DNA from: Bacteroidales bacterium
GTDB taxonomy: Bacteria; Bacteroidota; Bacteroidia; Bacteroidales; PXBB01
Length of the DNA: 64,000 nt
Assembly (NCBI GenBank): GCA_028698995.1
Contig: JAQVVM010000018.1
Coordinates: 1-64,000, forward strand
Direction: 5' to 3'
Shown: positions 18,877 through 26,429 of the stretch, piece by piece
Layout of the letters: every line of letters starts with the position of its first letter
Numbering within the stretch: the first letter of the stretch is position 1
Translations under genes and position numbers: made by a program
The notes under the pieces: generated by a model
Database searches by the model: none
Told to the model about the DNA's origin: nothing
Seen by the model: the letters and a program-made list of their open reading frames with translations, nothing else

Positions 18877-21396
18877 CTAATTGTTCAAATTCGGGTTATT
18901 AATTATTTCAAGAGCTTTATCGGTTGATATGCGTTTATTTTTATATAATGCAGTAATGAATGCATCATGATGATTCGATATGAGTTTTGTCAACACTTCC
19001 TGAGCTTCAGAATATGTAGAAAAATTGCCTAACATATACCTAATATATCCGTCATCATCATGACTGATAATCACCATGCTTTCAGGGAATAAATCAAGAA
19101 TATACCCGTAATGTTCCTTTCCGAGCAACCTTCTTGAGGCCATGAACTGCACCCTGAACACAGGGCCATTTTCCTCAGTAAGATTTACAAATTCAATGAC
19201 AGTATCGTTATGCAGCACTGTTACATAATCTAATGTATCTTTAATTCCACTTGCCTTCTTATGTATCTCATTAAAAGTCAAAGGCCTTAATTTGTGACGG
19301 TTTGGCAAATCTATAAAAACCATTGGAGTATCAACAAAATCATTGATTTGTTGAATTTGCTGAACATCAATTTCTTGTGCTTCCATTCTTCTTGTTTTAC
19401 TTATGGAAGATTTTCTGCCATTCACCAGTCCCACGATAAAACCGTCATGCCCATTGTTGTTTAGCTTCTGCAATGCCATAACAACGTCATCATAGATATA
19501 GAAACTTCCAATAAAATAACGGTACATTCTGTCCTGTCCGATTTCTTCAAAAATTTCCTTATCCCTAAAAAGAGCAATAATGTTATTTCTTTCAACTGTA
19601 TCAATCTTTTTGTTTGAAGCGGCTATTTGAATCCTATATTCATAAGATTTCTGAGGTGATATTTCATGCTCAGCGACAGAATCAACAGCCCCAAAATCAG
19701 ACAGAACAACTTCATTTTCATGCACTTCTATAGTTGTTAAAGTGTCAATAATTATCTTATTTTCTTCAACATCTAAATCTGAATAAGTTGCTGAAAAATA
19801 ATCCTGATATGAGAGGAAAGGGGGTATTATGCTTTCGTTATGAGAGAAAAGTGAATTATGCAGATTTTCAAAGTTCATAAAACTGTTTAAGCTAGCTGAC
19901 TTTAATGATGCCACCAGTCTATCTTTTTCACTTCCTTTCATCTGATTATATTCATATAAGCGAAATTCATTGATAATATTACGTGTAAGCATATTACTTA
20001 TTTTTTCTGCACCCTTAAAGTTAATATGTGCATAATCCTTTGCAGCAAGAGGCACTTTTGCTTCAACCCATGAAACCATAGCATTGTATCCGCCCATGTT
20101 CTGAAAAAGATTCCAAAAATTGCCTGAAGTTCGTCTGGCAATATTTCGCTGAGCTTCAACCAATAAGGGTAAAGTTGGTTGGGTTACATATTGCATATCC
20201 TGTTTGATACTCTTGTCTCCAATACTTATTATCAAAACATCTGTGTTGGGAATGTACTTTTTGTAATGTTCCACAACTTTAACCATAGCATTTTCATACC
20301 ATGTAAAGCTTCTGGTTTCCGGTGCTGCCACATTCAATCCAAATTGAAATACCAATAGCGAATAATCCATATAATTGCTGAATGCACTTAGAATATAACC
20401 CGGAATTTTCTCAAGAGCCAGACCTAAGTTTCCCCTGACTGCATAATTATCAACAAAAACGCCCTGATTACTTTCAAACGAAACCCCATACACATCCAAA
20501 ATGGTATCGGTAAAAAATTCTATAAACAATTCATTATAGGCTTTTGAGCTATTCAACACTAATGAATTTACCGTTTCCTGACCAGTGAGATAAGCTTTGA
20601 ATTTTTGGCCATCAATAAAATAATTAATATAGGTTCCTGGAGAGGCTTTTCCGTAAAAAAGTTTTGTATTATAAAACCTCGACAAAGACACATATGAATC
20701 GTAAGGTGCATAATAGCTTACAAAGCTGACTTTATGTCTGGTTAGGGTATCCATGAGTTCTGCATGTGTCAAAATTCGTGGATTATAAACAAAGCCGGCC
20801 GGACTGAAATTTTTGCCTTTGGGACTTCTCAGAATTGAATATTCAGTCCAGTCATCAGAAAATTCATGTCTTATACTTCTCCTAAATTTTGAAACTATAG
20901 ATGTAATTGGTACAAAACCAACGCCTTTGCCTCCAAATTTACTTTGTAAATCATTTCTTAAAGATTGAGAAATCAGGTCTCCTTCAATCATAGAATCTCC
21001 GAAATAGGCAATTCTTGTTTTCTGAGAAGAATCTCTCACACTTTTGAGTGCAGGAAAAAAATATGTAAATAAAGTACTCTCATTATGATAGGCTGAGATT
21101 CTTAAATCATTTTTATCCTGTTCCAAAAGTGAGTCCATGTCAATTTTGAACAACATGGCAGAAAGAGAATCGAGATGAATGACAGGAACTTCGGAAGTAT
21201 CTTTTTGTATCAAATACATAAGGGAAGCATCTGGAACATCGTAAAACACTTTTTTAAAATCAGAGATGATATTTATATCCCTCAGTTTGAAACCCATTAT
21301 TGTGAATTCCACATTAAATAATGAAGCAGCAACCAACATCAGGGTTGTCATAAAAATGACAAGAAAGGGTTTGGCTTTATCAATCAAATGCTTCAT
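18877..21396 (-). CDS. SGNH/GDSL hydrolase-like protein with two C-terminal SPOR domains
   Basis: Envelope protein of 839 residues. An N-terminal membrane anchor (about 11-30) precedes an SGNH hydrolase-like domain (about 125-475) with block I IAYFGDSMIEGD (nucleophile S135) and block V DYAHINFKG (D454 and H457), so the catalytic triad looks intact. The C-terminal half holds two SPOR-like domains: about 586-662 (YRIQIAAS to GFIVGLVNGRK) and 747-823 (FRVQFMASRR to AFITALYKNKR). SPOR domains bind glycan strands lacking stem peptides, so this enzyme is probably held on septal or denuded peptidoglycan. With the MBOAT gene 10 nt downstream it forms a two-gene acyl-transfer unit comparable to AlgI/AlgJ or PatA/PatB. 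Whether it transfers acetate or removes it is unknown. Confidence 0.88.
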   Translation of the reverse strand: MKHLIDKAKPFLVIFMTTLMLVAASLFNVEFTIMGFKLRDINIISDFKKVFYDVPDASLMYLIQKDTSEVPVIHLDSLSAMLFKIDMDSLLEQDKNDLRISAYHNESTLFTYFFPALKSVRDSSQKTRIAYFGDSMIEGDLISQSLRNDLQSKFGGKGVGFVPITSIVSKFRRSIRHEFSDDWTEYSILRSPKGKNFSPAGFVYNPRILTHAELMDTLTRHKVSFVSYYAPYDSYVSLSRFYNTKLFYGKASPGTYINYFIDGQKFKAYLTGQETVNSLVLNSSKAYNELFIEFFTDTILDVYGVSFESNQGVFVDNYAVRGNLGLALEKIPGYILSAFSNYMDYSLLVFQFGLNVAAPETRSFTWYENAMVKVVEHYKKYIPNTDVLIISIGDKSIKQDMQYVTQPTLPLLVEAQRNIARRTSGNFWNLFQNMGGYNAMVSWVEAKVPLAAKDYAHINFKGAEKISNMLTRNIINEFRLYEYNQMKGSEKDRLVASLKSASLNSFMNFENLHNSLFSHNESIIPPFLSYQDYFSATYSDLDVEENKIIIDTLTTIEVHENEVVLSDFGAVDSVAEHEISPQKSYEYRIQIAASNKKIDTVERNNIIALFRDKEIFEEIGQDRMYRYFIGSFYIYDDVVMALQKLNNNGHDGFIVGLVNGRKSSISKTRRMEAQEIDVQQIQQINDFVDTPMVFIDLPNRHKLRPLTFNEIHKKASGIKDTLDYVTVLHNDTVIEFVNLTEENGPVFRVQFMASRRLLGKEHYGYILDLFPESMVIISHDDDGYIRYMLGNFSTYSEAQEVLTKLISNHHDAFITALYKNKRISTDKALEIINNPNLNN

Positions 21397-21522
21397 TTAT
21401 TATTCAGCGTTTTAACAGCATAAAGCGTTTTACGTAAAAAAATCAATTTGGTTATGAGAAAGAATTGAAGTCAGAAAAACTGAATTTCCTCAGTGTCCGA
21501 AATAGCTTTAACTTTAAAAAAT

Positions 21523-22539
21523 CTATTTCCCAACCTGACTTGACAATTCAACAGAGTATAACAAGGCTTCACATTGTAATATGTAGTCCCTTTTGTTGTA
21601 GCGGGGAGCATAAACAAAAGCATCAAGGGTTATTACTCTGTTTCTTTCTTCATCAACAAAAGTATAATTAATGAATGGGCCACCCATAAAATCTCCTTCA
21701 ACATCCCATAAGCCACGTGTTTCTACAGCGTAAGAATCTTTAAAGTTAATTTCTTTATGGATAGGAAGAATAAGTTTCTGAGATACTTGCATATAAGATC
21801 CATCACTGGGTCCGGGCACATGAAGCTGAGTCATGGAATCTCTAAGAGCGATAATATTTTCAGGTTGAAAAACTGCTGTGTCCAGATATGGTTGAGTATA
21901 TATCAATACCCCCATACTTGTTTCTTCAGTTTCGCGTCTAATCCAGCAGAAATTATCAACGGATTTTGCAATAAAATAACCATTGGGGATTGTTAAAGAA
22001 AGCCCGTATTTATCGCGGAGTTGTTTACCGATTGTAACATCTTCATCATGCTTGAAAGCCTTCAACATCCTTTCTCTTTCATTTTCAAAAAAGAGTCTGA
22101 CAATTTGTTCCTTTTGCAAGCTCAGCTTGGCAATAAAATCTTCCGCTGATTTTGCTGAAATACGTACAACTAGCTGGGGTTGTGCCCAAACATTCTTTCT
22201 GACTTCAAATTTTGTTGATTCAAACTCAGGTTTAATTTCGACTATAAAGATATTGCGGTGAGACTCAAAAATTTTGGTAAAACTTTTTTCTTCAATATTG
22301 GCAAGATTAAACATGGGCTCTGGTTGATTCAGCACCCTATATTCACTTCTAAAAACAGCTTTAATGCTATCCCCAGCTATACCATCCCACTGGTATTTAT
22401 CTATAATGAAAAGAATTTCAGCAGTTTTTCCCGAAGAAGAGGGCAAATACCCATTTTCATTAATACATGAAGAGATAAAAGCAATTGTCAGAAGTAAAAG
22501 GTTTTTAACAAAACCCGACAATGAATATTTTTTTATCAT
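21523..22539 (-). CDS. DUF4837 family lipoprotein
   Basis: Predicted lipoprotein of 338 residues with lipobox ISSC in the signal peptide (acylated Cys about residue 25). The body matches DUF4837, a family found in Bacteroidota: AEILFIIDKYQWDG near the start, FNLANIEEKSFTKIFESHRN, the segment KYGLSLTIPNGYFIAKS, and GPFINYTFVDEERNRV with DAFVYAPRYNKRDY near the end. Function is not established as far as I know. It lies 16 nt downstream of the MltD-like transglycosylase, so the two are cotranscribed, which places it in cell-wall biology by association. The next gene (SGNH-SPOR) starts 126 nt further on; in that gap I see no clear promoter or terminator. Confidence 0.88.
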   Translation of the reverse strand: MIKKYSLSGFVKNLLLLTIAFISSCINENGYLPSSSGKTAEILFIIDKYQWDGIAGDSIKAVFRSEYRVLNQPEPMFNLANIEEKSFTKIFESHRNIFIVEIKPEFESTKFEVRKNVWAQPQLVVRISAKSAEDFIAKLSLQKEQIVRLFFENERERMLKAFKHDEDVTIGKQLRDKYGLSLTIPNGYFIAKSVDNFCWIRRETEETSMGVLIYTQPYLDTAVFQPENIIALRDSMTQLHVPGPSDGSYMQVSQKLILPIHKEINFKDSYAVETRGLWDVEGDFMGGPFINYTFVDEERNRVITLDAFVYAPRYNKRDYILQCEALLYSVELSSQVGK

Positions 22540-22555
22540 GATTTTAGTAAATTAG

Positions 22556-24328
22556 TTATCCTTTTTGTTGCAGGGGTAATTTTAATTGTTGTCCGGGCAA
22601 GATAGAGGAATTTTCGAGATTATTAATCTGTTTGATATCATCTATACTTACACCCTCATAATTTTGAGCAATGCTCCACAAGGTATCTCCTTCTTTAACA
22701 ATATATAATTCAAAATTATTTTGGGTTAATGAATTTATGGTAGTTTCATCGGAATTAACATTATTGTCGAGTTCATTTATAAAATTCAGTCCGGAAGTTT
22801 CAGAAGTGTTTGTTTGAGGTATCAATTCCCCTTCAGTGGAATCAGCAGGGGCAAGTTCATCCGGAATGGGGATATGAATAGTAAGTATCTGACCTTGCTC
22901 AACGGATAAATTGCGAAGGTTATTCCATAATCTAAGGTTATCAACACTACATTCAAATCTTTGGGCAATAGTGCGCAAATTATCTTCTCTTTTCACAACA
23001 TACTGTTCAATTCTTGTATTTCTAGGTGGTTCGGGCACAACAGGTCTGGGAGCTTCAACACTGACTATTAATCTTTGCCCGGGGTGAATGGTCGTGCCCC
23101 TTATACTGTTCCATTTCTGAATATTGCTGACAGTGATTCCATACCTTCGGGCAATAGTGTTTAATGTTTCTCCTGATCTTACAGTATGCGTCTTGGTTGG
23201 TTCAATAAGACTGGAAGGATTTCTAGCAGCCAAATCTTCTCTCACAAGCTGTTCGTAGGTTTTAAATGAATAAATTTCAACATCATTTGCAAGAAACTCC
23301 CCAACTTTATTTAGTGGCATATTGATAACATACTTGATACTATCACATGATGGAATGACATTCATCTTAAAAGTCGGGTTCAATGCTACCAGCTCATCCA
23401 CGGGAATACTCAAAGCTTCAGAAAGTTGCTCAAAACTCAGCCTTTGTTCAATTGTTACCGTATCAGTTTCATTAAAGAGATAACCTGGATATACAGGATA
23501 TAGATTGTGTTCTGTAGCATAATTGAGGACATAAGAAGCAGCAATAAAAATCGGAACATAGCCCTGTGTTTCACGGGGAAGGAATCTTCTTATTTTCCAA
23601 TAATCTAATTCTCCATTTGCACGTCTGATGGCTCTGTTGACATTACCACTACCCGCATTATAAGCTGCTAAAACCAAGCTCCAGTCTTTGTAAATTCGGT
23701 ATAAATCTTCAAAGTGCTCGCAGGCAGCAACAGTTGCTTTGTAGGGATCAAATCGGTCATCAACGAAAGAGGTGACCTCAAGTCCGTACATTTTACCTGT
23801 TCTGTACATGAACTGCCACAAACCGGCAGCACCGACTCTTGAAATAGCTTTTGAATTTAAAGCAGATTCAATTACAGCAAGATATTTTAGTTCCAGAGGT
23901 AAATTATGTCTGGCTAACTGTTCCTCGAAAAGCGGGAAATAATAGGCGGCTAATCCTAATAATCGAGAAGTCATCGGTCTACGTCTTTGTGCATACAAAT
24001 CAATATATGTGCGAACATCCTCATTATATACATAATGAAAGGGAGAGCGAATATCCATATTTCTCAAACGACTTTTGTAAACAGAATCGGGAAACTGAGG
24101 AATCTCGTCAGCTCTGTATCTGTGCACATTTAAGGCCGAAGAGTCAGCATAAATATTCCTGCCTTTAAACATCACAGAAGTAGCAAGGCTATCAAGGAAT
24201 GCGGCCATTGGAACGTCTGAAAAATAATTACTTTGGATTAAATTTGATTGGGATGAATCTCTGTTTTGAGAAAATAAAAAAGAATTTATGGTGAGTGTTA
24301 TTATTAAACTAAGAATTCGGATTTTCAT
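22556..24328 (-). CDS. MltD-like membrane-bound lytic murein transglycosylase with three LysM domains
   Basis: Periplasmic enzyme that cuts the MurNAc-GlcNAc bond to give anhydromuropeptides. A signal peptide ending near FLFSQ is followed by the SLT catalytic domain (about 120-260) with LKYLAVIESALNSKAISRVG (catalytic E154), GLWQFMYRTGKMYGL and LVLAAYNAGSGNVNRAI, the classic MltD phrases. Three LysM domains follow: one opening THTVRSGETLNTIARRYG, one opening YVVKREDNLRTIAQRF and one at the C-terminus opening YIVKEGDTLWSIAQNY. These bind GlcNAc-containing glycan. The 590-residue length and architecture are normal for Bacteroidota MltD. A TAGGTTTG element sits 37 nt before the start. Confidence 0.95.
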   Translation of the reverse strand: MKIRILSLIITLTINSFLFSQNRDSSQSNLIQSNYFSDVPMAAFLDSLATSVMFKGRNIYADSSALNVHRYRADEIPQFPDSVYKSRLRNMDIRSPFHYVYNEDVRTYIDLYAQRRRPMTSRLLGLAAYYFPLFEEQLARHNLPLELKYLAVIESALNSKAISRVGAAGLWQFMYRTGKMYGLEVTSFVDDRFDPYKATVAACEHFEDLYRIYKDWSLVLAAYNAGSGNVNRAIRRANGELDYWKIRRFLPRETQGYVPIFIAASYVLNYATEHNLYPVYPGYLFNETDTVTIEQRLSFEQLSEALSIPVDELVALNPTFKMNVIPSCDSIKYVINMPLNKVGEFLANDVEIYSFKTYEQLVREDLAARNPSSLIEPTKTHTVRSGETLNTIARRYGITVSNIQKWNSIRGTTIHPGQRLIVSVEAPRPVVPEPPRNTRIEQYVVKREDNLRTIAQRFECSVDNLRLWNNLRNLSVEQGQILTIHIPIPDELAPADSTEGELIPQTNTSETSGLNFINELDNNVNSDETTINSLTQNNFELYIVKEGDTLWSIAQNYEGVSIDDIKQINNLENSSILPGQQLKLPLQQKG

Positions 24329-24364
24329 TTTAATATTTTAATGAACAATGAGTTTTTCAGCTTA

Positions 24365-24372
24365 CAAACCTA
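24365..24372 (-). promoter_or_regulatory. -7 promoter element before the MltD-like gene
   Basis: TAGGTTTG on the - strand is an exact TAnnTTTG match 36 nt before the start codon, in the 97-nt gap after the NlpC/P60 gene. No TTTG is at the standard distance. Confidence 0.4.
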
Positions 24373-24425
24373 TAATTTTTTTTTGAATAAAAAAAATTTG
24401 CTTTAATTAATTCAAAGGAAAAATA

Positions 24426-25283
24426 TTATGTATTTTTAATTATTAACCTTTGACCCGGAAAAATTTTATCACTTCTTAAATTGTTATCAGATTTAATTTT
24501 TTCAACGCTGGTTCTATTCTGACGCGCAATAGCATATAGTGTGTCACCTCTTTTCACGATATATGTTCTAATTTCACCATCTGAAATACTATTATCAGTA
24601 TCTATATCAATATCTTCAATTCCATCTTCTTCCACAAGTTCAGTTGTATCCCTGACAGTATCACTTAATTCAGTGATAATTTCATCAAAATTGACAGGTG
24701 TTGTAAAAGAAATATTTAGGGAGTCAATATAATTTTTATCAAAAATTCTGCGGGCGCCAATAAATCTACGGCTGTAATAATCGGAATCAGAGAAATCATA
24801 TGTAATGCCTTTATGACGAGATGCATGAATAAACCTGATGCGGTTACCTGAAGTATCCACAACCAATGCAACATGTCCTACAGTTGAAGAGTTTGTATTG
24901 CGTCCTTTGTAAAACAAAAGGTCTCCCGGACGCACAGATTCTCTTCTAAGTTTAACCCCGAGCAAGGCCTGATCTTTCGAGCTGCGAGGTAATTCATAAC
25001 CATATTTTGTAAAAATATAAGACACAAATCCGGAGCAGTCGAAACCGGCTGGAGTATTGCCGCCATAACGATAACGAATACCAATATATCTGTTTGCAGT
25101 GTATAATAAACGATTAATCAAACTGTCCAAGTCAGGGGGTAAAGTGTCATTAATGTTATAAACTTCTATCTCAACAACATTTGAATCGTTGACCATTGAA
25201 AGGCTATCAGGAGAAACATATTCCTGTGATAAAGCAACACTTGATATTAAAATTATAAAAATTAATTGAAGGCTTTTGAGCAT
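24426..25283 (-). CDS. NlpC/P60 (C40) cell-wall peptidase with LysM domain
   Basis: Secreted peptidoglycan endopeptidase of 285 residues, expected to cleave the gamma-D-Glu to diamino acid bond in stem peptides. A signal peptide (to about residue 20) is followed by the NlpC/P60 domain at about 55-180, with nucleophile C83 in PAGFDCSGFVSYIF, catalytic H137 in VGHVALVVD and the third polar residue H153 in RFIHASRHKG. A long acidic linker (about 200-238) leads to one C-terminal LysM domain (YIVKRGDTLYAIARQN to FPGQRLIIKNT). The start codon lies 9 nt after the stop of the M23 peptidase gene, so the two hydrolases are cotranscribed. Confidence 0.95.
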   Translation of the reverse strand: MLKSLQLIFIILISSVALSQEYVSPDSLSMVNDSNVVEIEVYNINDTLPPDLDSLINRLLYTANRYIGIRYRYGGNTPAGFDCSGFVSYIFTKYGYELPRSSKDQALLGVKLRRESVRPGDLLFYKGRNTNSSTVGHVALVVDTSGNRIRFIHASRHKGITYDFSDSDYYSRRFIGARRIFDKNYIDSLNISFTTPVNFDEIITELSDTVRDTTELVEEDGIEDIDIDTDNSISDGEIRTYIVKRGDTLYAIARQNRTSVEKIKSDNNLRSDKIFPGQRLIIKNT

Positions 25284-25292
25284 GGAATCAAA

Positions 25293-26264
25293 CTAAGATA
25301 GTGCCTGATTAATTTCTGAAGCCTTTTCGATAATTATTTCATATTCTTCAGGAGTAAGGTCGTTATAAAAGAAGTTTATGGGATTAACGGGGTTACCGTT
25401 TTTAAGAACTTCATAATGTAAATGAGGACCAACAGAAAGACCAGAACTGCCCACATATCCAATAACTTCACCTCTTACTACTTTCTGACCCGGTCTGACA
25501 TTTAAGCGACTAAGATGCCCATAGAGAGTCTCATAACCATAGCCATGGTCAATAACGCACAAAATACCATAGCCACTGAAATGCCTACGGTTTATATTTT
25601 TCACAGTACCATTTCCTGAAGCATATACAGGAGTTCCCCTTGGGGCAGTGAAATCAACGCCTGTATGCATACGTAATGTTTTATAAATAGGATGCACTCT
25701 GTATCCAAAACCTGAAACGAGGCGTGATGTAGCATTTGAGAGTGGAACTATAGACGGAATAGAAGCCAGCATTTCACTTTTATTTCTGGCCATTTCCAAT
25801 ACTTCATCAAAAGATTTGGATTGCACATAAAGCTGACGAGAAATTTTATCCAATTTTGTTGCAACGTTAGTCATCAATACGGAGTTGTCATAATTTTCGA
25901 GTTCCGCATATCTGTTTACACCGCCAATCCCGGCATTTCTCTCAGCCTCAGATACAGGCTCAGCCTCAAGAATAACACGGTATATATTGTCATCACGTTG
26001 CTGAATATCCTGTAAGACAGCTGTTATTATATCTAAACGTTCGTTGATTATTTCATGTTGGGTTTTAAATCTCTCAATTTCCCGTCTTAAAGCTTTCTCT
26101 TTAGGAGAATCAACAAAATAAAAGGCAAGAATTACTGCTACAGTAGAAAAAACAACAAATCCCGAGAATAAAAAAACAGCTTTCTTAAAAATGTCCTTAA
26201 AGTTACGCTGTACTTTTTTAAATGTCAGGGACTTGTGATCAAAATGGTATTTTGTTTTAGCCAT
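25293..26264 (-). CDS. M23 family metallopeptidase (membrane-anchored, coiled coil)
   Basis: Peptidoglycan peptidase or amidase activator of 323 residues. One membrane helix (about 29-51) precedes a coiled-coil region (about 54-95). The LytM/M23 domain (about 180-295) has the zinc ligands H200 and D204 in MHTGVDFTAPRG, then H250 in LYGHLSRL and the HxH motif H281/H283 in VGPHLHYEVLKNG. All four metal and catalytic positions are intact, so it should be active rather than an EnvC-like degenerate form. It is the first gene of a pair with the NlpC/P60 peptidase. Confidence 0.95.
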   Translation of the reverse strand: MAKTKYHFDHKSLTFKKVQRNFKDIFKKAVFLFSGFVVFSTVAVILAFYFVDSPKEKALRREIERFKTQHEIINERLDIITAVLQDIQQRDDNIYRVILEAEPVSEAERNAGIGGVNRYAELENYDNSVLMTNVATKLDKISRQLYVQSKSFDEVLEMARNKSEMLASIPSIVPLSNATSRLVSGFGYRVHPIYKTLRMHTGVDFTAPRGTPVYASGNGTVKNINRRHFSGYGILCVIDHGYGYETLYGHLSRLNVRPGQKVVRGEVIGYVGSSGLSVGPHLHYEVLKNGNPVNPINFFYNDLTPEEYEIIIEKASEINQALS

Positions 26265-26304
26265 ATACTTACTTCAATTACCGACTATTGAAAAAAAATG
26301 TCGG

Positions 26305-26312
26305 CAAATTTA
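26305..26312 (-). promoter_or_regulatory. -7 promoter element before the M23 gene
   Basis: TAAATTTG on the - strand, an exact TAnnTTTG match 40 nt before the M23 start codon, in the divergent gap shared with alaS. The upstream TTTG is not at the standard spacing. Confidence 0.4.
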
Positions 26313-26342
26313 CTTATGCTTCGCAAAAATAATAAAATAAAC

Positions 26343-26373
26343 TAATTTTGCAAAACCCATAAACATATATTTG
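26343..26373 (+). promoter_or_regulatory. Candidate promoter elements for alaS
   Basis: Two exact TAnnTTTG boxes occur on the + strand, TAATTTTG at 26343-26350 and TATATTTG at 26366-26373. The TTTG of the first lies 15 nt before the second, shorter than the usual 19-21. The second box would start RNA about 50 nt before the alaS ATG. Confidence 0.35.
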
Positions 26374-26429
26374 TATTAAAATATGTTAACAATGGTAATA
26401 CAGATTATTTTCAAAAAGCAATAAATAAA

